Origin: Cryptomeria japonica
Taxonomy: Eukaryota > Streptophyta > Pinopsida > Cupressales > Cupressaceae
Length of the DNA stretch: 64,000 bases
Direction of reading: 5' to 3'
Assembly (NCBI RefSeq): GCF_030272615.1
Contig: NC_081412.1
Location: 473,044,157-473,108,156 of the forward strand
Position numbers and translations under genes: made by a program. The notes beneath the pieces were generated by a model that saw nothing but the letters and a program-made list of their open reading frames with translations, was not told the DNA's origin and searched no databases. Positions 1-9,389 of this stretch are shown piece by piece. Numbering within the stretch: the stretch's first letter is position 1; each line of letters begins with the position of its first letter.

Positions 1-600
1 TCAAACACTAAAACCATTTTTTGTGTAGGGATAGAGATAAGACGTTAAAGTAAGCTAAAAGCAACATTTTGAAAGTTTGGAGAGATCATATCCATGTCCT
101 ATTTATCATGTTTATATGATAGAGATTAGATCCACTCTCATAAGATTGAATCTACAATTGCAAATGTGATCCAAAGTTATAAATAAAACATTAACCGATT
201 CTAATACATATGTGCAATCTTCACTAATATCTCTACATTGCTTGCAAATCACTTTCTATCATTAACCTTCACTAAAAATTCTACACTACTTGTGAATTAT
301 CCCTACTAAGTGCACACTATCAAACACTACAACCATTTTTGTGTAGGGATACACAAAAGACATGAAAGTAGAGCTAAAGACTACATTTTGAAAGTTTGTA
401 GAGATCACATCCATGGTCTTATTTATTAAATTTGTGTGATAGAGATCAGATCCATGCTCATAAAATTGATTCTACAATCACAAACATGATCTAAAATGAT
501 AGATAAAATATTAACTGATTCTAATTCATTTGTATAAACTTCACTAACATATCTACACTATTTGCGAATCACTTCCTATCATTGATCATAACATTGCTAA
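1..600. repeat. Tandem duplication, ~319-bp unit, two diverged copies
   Basis: The stretch from base 1 (tcaaacactaaaaccat) recurs from base 320 (tcaaacactacaaccat). The two can be followed side by side for about 280 bp, through the shared words gtgtagggata, cattttgaaagtttg, gatcagatcca and cactttctatcatt, with many substitutions. No coding potential is seen. The first copy may begin before the window. Confidence 0.75.
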
Positions 601-611
601 CAAGTATACTA

Positions 612-840
612 TTGATAAGTAGGATATATTTTCCAAAACAAGTCAAATTATGATATTGCTACGAGGATTAGTTGAATCCTAAGTGTTCCAATGAATGCTA
701 AGTGTTCATTCATTCTCATGAGAGATGGATTCTTATGAACCACTATTGTAAACTACTACTCATAAAACATAGATCGATGAGTTTGACTCAAAAACTATGC
801 AATTGAATCCTGATAACAATATCACAAATAGACCACTATT
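612..840. mobile_element. MITE-like repeat, copy A
   Basis: The left part (614-661, gataagtaggatatattttc... to ...gatattgct) is the inverted, diverged counterpart of 2383-2440. The middle part (690-790, with cattcattctcatgagaga) is a direct relative of 2220-2370. Near 804-833 a weak right terminus similar to that of copy B can be followed. Terminal inverted repeats with no coding capacity suggest a small non-autonomous DNA transposon. The exact ends and the target-site duplication are not resolved. Confidence 0.45.
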
Positions 841-1116
841 TTATAATAAATTTTATAACATTTATTACAATTCCAATCCTGTACTATTATTTGGATTCTA
901 CTCTCCTTTCACATGCAAATTTATATTTGGCCACTGTACAGAATTTCAATTTGATAAAATCCCAGGTGCGACAATGAGAACGAATAGAAGAAAAATGCAT
1001 CACGATTTCAGCAGAGTATACATGGTGTTTCAAGAGCCAAAAAGAAGAACAATTACAAACAATGGATTAGCTCAGAAGACCATGAATTGAATAAATAAAT
1101 AAAATGTAACTCAAAT

Positions 1117-2049
1117 TCATGAGCGACGAGCCAAAGCAGCGAGCCAGCGAGCAGTTGAAAATGAACGAGAAGACGAAGAGGAGGAGACCGTTCCATCGTT
1201 ACCTGCAAGAATATTGTATTTCTCCCGACGGGTAAAATTTGTGCACTGGAATCCGAGCGTTTGGGCGAGAATTCTCTGCACATAGTTGGCAACTTCATGG
1301 GAATTCTTACCTGCGGCGCAGGTGAGTTCATGGGGGATTTGACTCAGAAAAGTGACCTGGTACTCCGGTCGAGGATTCATAAAAAAGTAGAAGGGATCCA
1401 TACCTTTCCATCCTCTTGCAGTAGTCCCATGAAACATGCTCACACGATAATCCATAGCCACTGGAACGATCTGATCCGCAAGCTCTGCAAAAAGTGCACT
1501 GAAACGCAACAGAAAAGGCTCTCTGCAGGTGGTTCCTTCTGGGCACACCACAAGATCGCCTTTTTGAAGAAGTTTTCTTATATTGGCGGCGTCACGCTCG
1601 CGCTCGCGGCTCAGCGGCACTGTTGGAATAGGAGAAAGAAGCTCCGAGACTCGGGATATTGAATATGTTACAGCCGGAATTCTTCGCTTCAGAGTTATTG
1701 AAAGGATGACTGGGTCTAGCAGAGTTCTGTGCGTGCAAACGTAGAGAACGCCGGAGGTTTTGGATTTTGACGGGGGAGGTGGTGTGCCTTTTACGGTGAT
1801 TTTGCCTCCTAGATATGCCGTTGTTTGGTTGATGGCCCAGATTGGTAGAAAGAAGCCCGCTAGGATTCGGAATGTGGAGAGGAGGATTCCGAAAGGGATA
1901 TAGACCAGGAGGATGAGGGCCGTTAATGGCGTCGGGCGTTGAACCAGGCGGCCGTCGTGGAAGATTACTGGTGGTGGTTTCGGAAGCAGATCGTCTGTGG
2001 GTGTTGTTATTGGGGCGTTTCTTTCGGTTACTGGTGCGCTGTAGCTCTC
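1117..2049 (-). CDS. Glycerol-3-phosphate acyltransferase (GPAT5/7-like), exon 2: acyltransferase domain
   Basis: This is the C-terminal 310 residues plus stop of the ~518-residue enzyme begun at 5466. The exon starts with GAG after a CAG acceptor (2052-2050), which joins in phase 0 to exon 1 and gives ...MALCE|ESYSAPV. The glycerophosphate acyltransferase blocks are intact: HRTLLD (catalytic His and Asp near residues 315 and 320), [10 protein letters not shown] near 378-387 and VPVAM near 403. Two hydrophobic segments (about 249-280) precede them. By family knowledge the enzyme moves an acyl group from acyl-CoA to the sn-2 position of glycerol-3-phosphate at the ER, feeding cutin or suberin synthesis. 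Length and motif order match angiosperm GPAT5 (about 500 residues), and the tail LAGNDGTVS is family-typical. No frameshift or internal stop is seen. GPAT5 versus GPAT7 or another clade member cannot be decided by eye. Confidence 0.93.
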   Translation of the reverse strand, partial: ESYSAPVTERNAPITTPTDDLLPKPPPVIFHDGRLVQRPTPLTALILLVYIPFGILLSTFRILAGFFLPIWAINQTTAYLGGKITVKGTPPPPSKSKTSGVLYVCTHRTLLDPVILSITLKRRIPAVTYSISRVSELLSPIPTVPLSRERERDAANIRKLLQKGDLVVCPEGTTCREPFLLRFSALFAELADQIVPVAMDYRVSMFHGTTARGWKGMDPFYFFMNPRPEYQVTFLSQIPHELTCAAGKNSHEVANYVQRILAQTLGFQCTNFTRREKYNILAGNDGTVSSSSSSRSFSTARWLAALARRS

Positions 2050-2214
2050 CTGATCAACATGACAAGATGGGTATGTAATTGTACCACGATTAGAAGGGAA
2101 ATTAGACAGTTTCAAAATTGTTGCTTCATAATTGAACATAAGAAATATTAAAAATAGTTTTACATCCAATTAAACATTCAACCTATTACAACACTACCAC
2201 AATTTAACCATCAT

Positions 2215-2440
2215 AAGATGTCAATGTCTAAGTGGACCATTCATTCTCATGAAAGATGGAATCTTGTGAACCGCTACTCATGAAACTCACTGTCTAAGTG
2301 GACCATTCATTCTCATGAAAGATGGGTTCTTGAGAACCACTACCCATGAAACATGGGTCAATGAGTTTTGACTGGATGAATCGTGATAGCAAATTTCATT
2401 ATTTGACTTGCTATGAAAAATATCTCCTATTTATCAATGT
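2215..2440. mobile_element. MITE-like repeat, copy B (in GPAT intron)
   Basis: The words ctaagtggaccattcattctcatgaaagatgg occur twice here (2228-2290 and 2291-2345), so the middle part is itself duplicated. They match copy A at 690-790 in direct orientation. The end at 2383-2440 (tgacttgctatgaaaaatat) is the inverted counterpart of the start of copy A. The left terminus is not recognisable, so this may be a truncated copy. Confidence 0.45.
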
Positions 2441-2839
2441 CAATGCCTTTAAATTTCTACTATTAAGCTTCTATATATTAATAGCTGAATAAGTCTTGTT
2501 AACAACAAATCTATTAATAGATATCAATAAAATATTGAATCTATCTAAAGTAGTTTTATAATAAATTTATTTACATGTTTTTATTAAAAAAAAACATTTA
2601 AAATAAAATATAAAATTGTGGAACAATTCATCAAATTTTCTTAATTATATGTATTTTGTTTTATATTTAGAATATTAATGCTTCTTTTTAATATTTAAAA
2701 TCTTTTTTATCTTGAAATTGAAAATGCAAATGACTAATTATTATTTAAATTTAATTTAATTTTTACATTACATTAAATATTTTTTCAAAGAAGAATTCAT
2801 CTCTCATATTATGGATGGTTTACTTACATTTATTTTAGT

Positions 2840-4235
2840 GAGGTGATGTTTATATAATATGTTATAATAATGAATAGTCTATTCATTATATTTAAATAAT
2901 GGTCACAAACTTCTTGAGAGGCCATTTATTTTTAATAATACTATTTTGACTCAACCACTTGATTATAACCTTCCCATATACTTAAGAAAACTCTAATAAC
3001 ATATTATAATTGATCAAACATAATATTATATGAATTGATGGCTATTCTCAAACATCATTCTATTCAACAATAAAAGTTAAAATTTGGTCAATAAAAATAG
3101 GACAACTATTAACCACTTTTTGACTGTGTTTAATTGAAGTATAATATTGCTATTAACATTAATGATGATTATGGTATGCTCCTTAATTAGGTTATCCACC
3201 AAGTTTTAAATATCCCAAAGGTATGATTGACCTAGGATCAAACTCTAGTTGACTTTGTTATATTGAATCCCCCTTCCCATGACAACAAGTGGTTGAAGGA
3301 TTACTTTTAATATAAAATGTATGCTTCTGAATTGGACCCCTACTCATAACAACTTAATTAAAAGAGGATAAACCCAAAACTCATAATAGCTTAAAGTTGC
3401 ATCTAAATTTGAAAATAACACTTAAAATTATCAATAAACCATCAACTCAAATCCTATCTACAACAAACTTGGAAGTTTAACCCAAGGTTTACTCTTCTCA
3501 TCCCAAAAGCCACAATTTAGAATAAAACCCACCATCATAAAGGTGATGTTTCATAATTATGAATTGTCTCTTTATTGTATCTAAACAATGGCCACAAACT
3601 TCTTGAGAGGTCATCCATTTTTAATAATAATATTTTGGCTCTAATCCACTTGACTATAACCTTCCCCTATAATAAATGCTTCTACTTATGACAACTTTGA
3701 TAATATATTATAAAAGTCAAGCACAATATATAATATGATTTTATGCTATTCTTGAATAATTAAAATAGGACAATTGTTAACCATTTTTTTTTTGAGTAAT
3801 TGAAGTATAATATTACTATTAACATTAACAAGTTGTAGGTCAAATGATTGAGAATAGTTGGTAATGATGATGATATGTTCCACAAACATTTCAAATATCT
3901 TATAGGTATAATTGGGCTAGGTTTGAACCTTGGTTGACTCTACTTACATCCCCCTTCGCATGACAACTCGGTTGAAGGATGACTTTTTATTAAATATATG
4001 CTCCCAAACTCAACTCCTTGCTCATAACAACTTAGCTGAAAGAACATACACCCCAACTCATAATAGCTTAATAAAAAGACAAATTTTAGTTTAAATATAT
4101 AATCCTCAAAAGATAACAAATAACTATCTTATTTACATCTAAATTCTAAAATAATAGATAAATTAATTTATAAACTATCAACTCAAACCTTATCTACAAC
4201 CAACTTTGAAACTTAACCCAAAGTTTTCTCTTCCT
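2840..4235. repeat. Tandem duplication of ~700 bp inside the GPAT intron
   Basis: Copy 1 (about 2840-3540) and copy 2 (about 3541-4235) run in parallel. Shared landmarks include cacaaacttcttgagagg (2905/3592), acaactattaaccac versus acaattgttaaccat, taattgaagtataatatt, gacaacaagtggttgaagga versus gacaactcggttgaagga, and the ending aacttaacccaaagtttt. Many indels separate them, so the duplication is old. No coding sequence is apparent. Confidence 0.8.
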
Positions 4236-4419
4236 TTTCATAGATTTCATTTTACAAATCACAATGAATTTATTGTAAGATTTTTGATAGCACGAATGTG
4301 ATCTGAAATGTTGATGGTTAAAAACTATTCACACAATCAAATCCTAAAACTACAAACAATATTAAAATAGATTGTAGAAATCTAATAAATTTGAGCATTA
4401 ATCTCGTTATAAAAGAAAG

Positions 4420-4700
4420 GATATTATTCTTAATTTCTATTTTGAAGGCAAGGTTGTTCATAACGCTAATTTCTTATTCTATTTTGAAGGCAAAGTTGTT
4501 CATTATGCTAATTTCATTGAGAAAAGGAAAGGAAGTTATTCTATTTTGAATACGAGAAAGGAAGGATGTTATTCTATTTTGAAGACAAGGTTCTTCATGG
4601 CGCTAATTTCATTGAGAGAGAAGGAAAGGATGTTATTCAATTTCAAAGTCAAAGGTTGTTCATGGCGCTCATTTCATTCACAGAGTAGGAAAGGATATTA
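4420..4700. repeat. Minisatellite of 50-70-bp units beside the GPAT splice donor
   Basis: The phrase ttattctattttgaaggcaa / gttgttcat..cgctaatttc / attgagagaaaaggaaagga recurs four to five times with variable length (near 4437, 4476, 4538, 4572 and 4632). It lies within 150-420 bp of the exon 1 donor site, in the 5' part of the intron. Confidence 0.75.
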
Positions 4701-4842
4701 TCCTTCCTTCTGCTTTTGCTCCACAACTCTTATCCCATGCACCTCCTACAAACCAACCCAACTGAAAATTTACGTTCCTCTGGTAAACCATTCAATGTTA
4801 ATAAGAACACCCATTTTTCAAACGACAGAGAAATATACAAAC

Positions 4843-5466
4843 CTCGCAAAGAGCCATGAAAGAACGCTCTGGCATATTCTCCCGTCCAAGTCCAACATTA
4901 GGCATTGAATCTCCAAACAAAGCTTTAACTGCAATCCGTTTGTGCACCCCGACCAGCAAATGCCCAGGCACCTTAACAAAACCAGTAGCTCTTCCATATC
5001 TATTCACGTCAATCTCAGTCCCAATCACTTCTTCTGCCCGAACATGTCTCTTAAGGAACGACTCCACCATAACCCGAGGACTAGAAGTGACCACGACTTT
5101 CCTTCCAAACGAAGAAAACACCCGCCAAGTATCGCAATTCAAATCATCCATATAAAACTTGGGCAAAACAGCTCTACCAGCGGATTCGATCTCAGAGACT
5201 TTCAATCCAGCAAGCCCCACAAAGATCAAAACCTTCAATCCCAAAGCCTCAGAGATAAAATAATACAAAACTGCATAAACCGGCCAACTGAGCAAAAGCA
5301 ATGCAAAACGTAACAATCCAGAGGCCTCAAAAGCCACAAGCATGAAATAAGAGAAGGCATTTTTACGATAAAGGAGAGTCCCTTCGAAATCTGAGACCAC
5401 AGATTGTGTTTCTCTTCCTTCAGTCCTGCACTCAGAGATCTTTCGAGAGCCAAAACGATAATCCAT
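4843..5466 (-). CDS. Glycerol-3-phosphate acyltransferase (GPAT5/7-like), exon 1: phosphatase-like N-terminal domain
   Basis: This exon gives 208 residues from ATG at 5466. An in-frame GTG six bases upstream is not a plausible plant start. It codes for the HAD-type phosphatase-like domain that land-plant GPATs carry before the acyltransferase domain. The segment SVVSDFEGTLL (motif I, about residues 22-32) is followed by a hydrophobic hairpin at 40-85 and the family signature VLPKFYMDD near 100-108. In motif I the first Asp is present (D26) but the second is Glu (E28) where active members have Asp. A motif III-like GDSMPN (185-190) follows a Lys. In the family, loss of motif I aspartates leaves the acyl product as lysophosphatidate, without dephosphorylation to monoacylglycerol. 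I therefore infer weak or no phosphatase activity. Exon 2 lies 2.8 kb downstream on the minus strand. Confidence 0.92.
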
Positions 5467-5560
5467 GTTCACGAACTTCTTCCTTCGATATTGTTTTCAG
5501 TTACGTACATAAAACAGTGTGAATAGTCTTTATTTATGTCTATAGTTGAGCAAACTCATA
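5467..5560 (-). promoter_or_regulatory. Possible core promoter and 5' UTR of the GPAT gene
   Basis: On the minus strand a TATA-like CATAAATAAAG (complement of about 5529-5539) lies some 60-70 bp upstream of the ATG, which leaves room for a short leader. Only position and composition support this. No other cis element is claimed. Confidence 0.25.
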
Positions 5561-7084
5561 CGGATTCATTAATGCCGCACGCAATGGCAGGCTGGTAAGC
5601 ACCCACACCAACTTCTTGTCGTGCCGAGCTCAGCAGGTCATTTTCTTCAGTTTTTAACCAACGTAGGGAAGTACACAGGAACTTGTATTCCTCGTGAATT
5701 TTTGCTTGTTTGCCATTGTTTTAATGTGTTCATTCCAACAAACTGCACGGCACGCCATTTTGTTATGGTGAACTAACTTTTCGCACCAACTTTCTCCCAA
5801 CCCATCTCTAACATTGACACCTCGTATTCTCAGCCTTTCACGAATTTAATGTCACCGCCCACCGTATGATTTCATCACCATGATTTCCTACCAGTTTATG
5901 ACCAGGTAAGAAAGTATACAAGCACATTTGTCAAACAAATTAGATACCAATTAGGTGATTGATTACGTTTCAAATAAAAATACTATCTTCCATACGAATA
6001 CCAAGCAATTTTCTTGGAAATTTTCTGAGCTTCAAATGCGGGTTAACGAAATTTATTCTGAGGGCGGTCGTTAGTCAAGAAACAAATTCTGATTGGGATT
6101 AAAATAATGGAAAGTGTGACAGTGCTTGAGCTAAAGCTACGGTTAGATTGTTCTAGCTCTCCTACATTTCCATCCACCGTGGAAAGTGTAACTACTGCCT
6201 CGTTCTGAACGACTTGGATAACTCATACCTCGTCTTGCTTACGTGGCACTTTGCTTTCCAATCATATCATCCTCCGACCGGCCAATCATGACTTTGCCAA
6301 TGAAGTTGGATGGATTCAACTACAAAATACCTTTCATTTTCTATTTATTTTTAGGTAGAATGAATAGGGATGCTCGAATATTCTGTTCAAGCATATTCTA
6401 CACATTTTTTGTTTTGTTTTTTTATCATATTTATAAACGATAATTTTTTTATTTTATATTATAGTATTTATGTCTATTATATTAGCACATTTTTTTTAGA
6501 CAAATATAGATAAAATAGGATGAAGATATCATAGTTGTTCATTATTCCACTTAACAAATTATTATATTATTATATTTCTATTGAATTAGTGACCAAAACA
6601 AAAAATCTATTAAGATTACATCATTATTATTTTATAATCATATCATTATATTTTTATTTTATATTCATTCTTATCCTTATTGTTGAGAAAAAAGTAGATT
6701 TTATGTAGAGACACTTTCACTCCCTCATAATTAATAATATTACTTCTTATCTATTATTATGAATCAATGGTAGAGATCTGATGAGAAGATTCGATGAGAT
6801 GAATTGATTGAGATAATTATAAAGTTAATTGATTGAATGATGGAGATAAACAAAATTGATTGATAGTAAAACTCAAAGTGGGTAGGAGTTGAGATGTGGA
6901 AGTAAAAAATAATACTAAATTTTTTATTTTTTATTTTTCATGTATTTATGTGTAGTAAAAACATGAAATTAAATGCCTATAGTTTTTATTGATGAACGTT
7001 TTTGCATCCACATTTAAGTATAATTTGTCTTCAACATAATTATAATAAAAGATATTGAATTATAACACATTATATTATTTATTC
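5561..7084. other. Intergenic, no gene recognised
   Basis: This is the upstream flank of the GPAT gene. It becomes very AT-rich from about 6340. No open frame longer than about 66 codons, no TE domain and no clear repeat was recognised here. Confidence 0.6.
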
Positions 7085-7202
7085 ATAATATAATATAATA
7101 TAATATAATATAACATAACATAACATAATATAATATAATATAATATAATATAATATAATATAATATAATATAATATAATATAATATAATATAATATAATA
7201 TA
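7085..7202. repeat. Pentanucleotide microsatellite (TAATA)n
   Basis: About 23 units of taata run almost perfectly, with three taaca variants near 7111-7126. Confidence 0.95.
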
Positions 7203-7327
7203 GATTCAAAGGGCATTTATGTATAGACGTGCATAATTTCAATTCCTTCCACCCTTCACTCTCTAAAATGTCACTCACCCTATGGTTAGCTCTAGTCCAT
7301 CACATTCCACTACATCATCCACTGAAT

Positions 7328-7405
7328 TGGAAGCAAGCCTACAAGGATAAATGATAGGACATGGAATAAGCATGCCAAAAAAAAATAATATTGGAAAACA
7401 CAATA
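7328..7405. repeat. Left copy of a ~75-bp direct repeat bracketing a LINE remnant
   Basis: The sequence gcaagcctacaaggataaat, then a gap, then gacatggaataagc and gaaaacacaat, recurs at 9313-9385 as gcaagcctataaagataaat ... acatggaataaatc ... gaaaacacaat. The pair brackets the LINE 3' remnant. At this length it is not an ordinary LINE target-site duplication. Confidence 0.7.
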
Positions 7406-7529
7406 TATTTTAAAATATTCTCTAAATTTATAATTTAACTCAAGATAGGCATCATGGATTAATTTTGGCCCGTTAATGGGCCTGTTCGGGTTAATCTTGT
7501 GGCCTCTGTGGATTGTAATGTGAAATGGG

Positions 7530-7987
7530 AAGCACCTCAAGAAGGTGGTGTAAGGTCAATTTTGATGGTGCCTCGAAAGGCAACTCAAGTATATCGAGAG
7601 CAGGGGTGGTGATTCAAGATTGACATGGAAACATTTTGATGCCGGGAGCTCAAAGGATTGAAAATGGAACGAACAATGAGGTGGAGGTGCAAGCATCTTT
7701 GTTGGTAGTATAGTGGAGTCAAAAATTTGGCATACAAAATTTGCATTTGGAAGGGGATTCACAAGTAATCATCAATGCCATCATTAAAGGTGAAGCCAAT
7801 TCATGGCATTTAAACAAATATATCTCAAAGATTAAAAATGATTTAAATTCCTTTAATATTTTTAAAATTACACATGTGAGAAGGGTTGGTAATGAGGTAG
7901 TGAATGTGCTGTCCAAGTGGGCTACATCATTTTTTGAAGTGCTAGAACTACATTTGGAAGATTTCCAAAATCGAGGCCGATGTGGAT
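7530..7987 (+). pseudogene. RNase H-like domain of a LINE ORF2, degenerate
   Basis: In one frame the domain reads KVNFDGASKGNS (first catalytic Asp), GTNNEVEVQA (Glu), LEGDSQVIINAI (second Asp) and HVRRVGNEVVNVLSKWA (the C-terminal block). This is the order seen in plant LINE RNase H (RVT_3) domains. A TGA follows VVIQD, a TAG follows SLLVV, and the upstream KWEAPQE is in another frame. The last block has Asn where Asp is usual. The copy is not functional. Confidence 0.75.
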
Positions 7988-8051
7988 AGGGAAGTTCAAG
8001 GGTATGATTAATCCCACTTATTTGAGGTGATGGTAGTTTGTATGGGTGGGA

Positions 8052-8810
8052 CATAATTTAATTACTTATAGGGCTCTCGACCCATTTTTGGCTGCATCGT
8101 ATGCTGGCAAAGTGAGAAGGCGACATGTATGGAGGCTACATTCACTTTGTACACCTCTTGCCAATAGTTGGCTTTTGTCAGGGATATCTCAGAAAAGCGT
8201 CTGAGATGCATTTTCAAGTATGGCGATGATCCTTTCATCCAAATTATTAAAATGCTGCTGGGGGATTATTTTCTCACAACCATGCATAAGTACAAAACCA
8301 ATATTGATGTGGTGACCATGGTTTTGGCATGGGGTCTGGAGCTGGGTGAGCGAAATGAGGTGTTGGTGGAGGTAATGCGATGTTGTGTGGAGGATGACTG
8401 GCTGGGAGGATTAATGGAGTTTCTGCAAATGGCAATGCTGGGAGTGGGTTTTGATGTTGGCGAAGGATTGGATATTGATGGAATCCATGAATTGTGGGAG
8501 TTGGTCAGGTACATTCGATTGCCTTTCGGTTTGGACAGAGATAAGCGACATGTAGAGGCAACCATTGCATGGGATTGCCTCAAATTATTCCTAATAGAAA
8601 AAATGGTGGAGGATCGAGGCGACTCAGCTAGAGTCTCTATAAAGGATGATCCTGTGAAGGTGGGAATTCGAGGAAAAGGCAAACGAAAGGTATTGGGAAA
8701 GTGCTAGATGCGAACTCAAAAGGTGGGTTTGCTACTGGTGATTCAGGTGAAGGTGGTAGTGGCAGTGCAGGTGCAGGGCCAGGTGGTGATGCCCTAAGTG
8801 TGCCCTAGTT
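8052..8810 (+). other. Open but startless stretch downstream of the LINE RNase H remnant
   Basis: A 179-codon open frame (8168-8707) begins at TTG, not ATG. It is acidic and rich in Leu, Gly and Val (for example DDPFIQIIKMLLGDYF) and ends in a basic KGKRKV. A short Gly/Ser-rich frame follows at 8708-8808. I do not recognise a domain. Lying between the RNase H remnant and the poly-A, it is probably the tail of the LINE coding region or its 3' UTR rather than a gene of its own. Confidence 0.35.
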
Positions 8811-9312
8811 CGAGGCAGAACGGGTTTGTTGATGATGCCTTTTTTGTTTATGCAGTCAAGAATTTTTTTGGTCTCTCGTCCGGGTTCCCTTTGAATTCTC
8901 GACCAAATTTTGTTTCTTCCATTGGTCCTTTGTGTATCGAAGATGTATGTTGTAATGGTGTTTGTAGGGTCAGTGTTTAGGATGATGCTAGTCTATTTAT
9001 AGTCTAGTTTATTATGTTCGGTTTCCTTAATGTAAAAATGATGTAAACTTGGCAATTTTTCTAAAATGCCAATATGGATGGATGGGTAGTTTCTGCAAGG
9101 GCAGATAGGCTGGGGTGATGGTAGTTGGGGTTTGATTTGTCAGAATTTTTGTTAATAGTACTAAAAATATATATTGTACATTGTGAATCATATAAATAAA
9201 ACTACAATTATTACCAATAAAAAAAAAAACATGGAGTAATTCTATATCACCATTGCAAAAAAGTAGCCTTTCAAAGAAAAATGAAATAAATCACAAACTA
9301 AAGTATCAAGAA

Positions 9313-9385
9313 AGCAAGCCTATAAAGATAAATGATAAAACATGGAATAAATCTAAAAAACTAACATGTAAGAAAACACAATGTT
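9313..9385. repeat. Right copy of the ~75-bp direct repeat bracketing the LINE remnant
   Basis: This is the partner of 7328-7405 (shared gcaagcct, gataaatgata, acatggaataa, gaaaacacaat). It runs straight into the first unit of the 219-bp tandem array. Confidence 0.7.
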
Positions 9386-9389
9386 ATTT

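Larger units (their letters stand above)
2050..4842 (-). other. Intron of the GPAT gene
   Basis: The intron is bounded by GT (4842-4841, context GAG|GTTTGT) and AG (2051-2050, context GATCAG|GAG) on the minus strand, phase 0. The position, just after the LCE motif that ends the phosphatase-like domain, separates the two domains. At 2.8 kb it is long and repeat-filled: it holds a MITE-like repeat near the acceptor, a ~700-bp tandem duplication and a minisatellite next to the donor. Confidence 0.85.
7450..9231 (+). mobile_element. LINE (non-LTR retrotransposon) 3' remnant with poly-A end
   Basis: Downstream of an untranslatable lead-in, an RNase H-like domain of the type found at the C-terminus of plant LINE ORF2 can be read at 7530-7987. 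About 800 bp of further, partly open sequence follow, ending in a poly-A run (9220-9230). The reverse transcriptase is absent, so this is a 5'-truncated copy. The left limit is approximate. Confidence 0.6.

Noticed and set aside
797-1090. 97-codon plus-strand frame next to the GPAT 3' end
   Set aside because: It overlaps a MITE-like repeat, has no domain, and is probably antisense to the GPAT 3' UTR.
1261-2151. Plus-strand frames opposite GPAT exon 2
   Set aside because: They are shadows of the minus-strand acyltransferase exon.
7075-7278. 67-codon minus-strand frame
   Set aside because: It is a translation of the (TAATA)n microsatellite.
8168-8707. A free-standing 179-codon gene
   Set aside because: It begins at TTG with no ATG, lies between a LINE RNase H remnant and its poly-A, and shows no known domain. 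Kept only as an open stretch.
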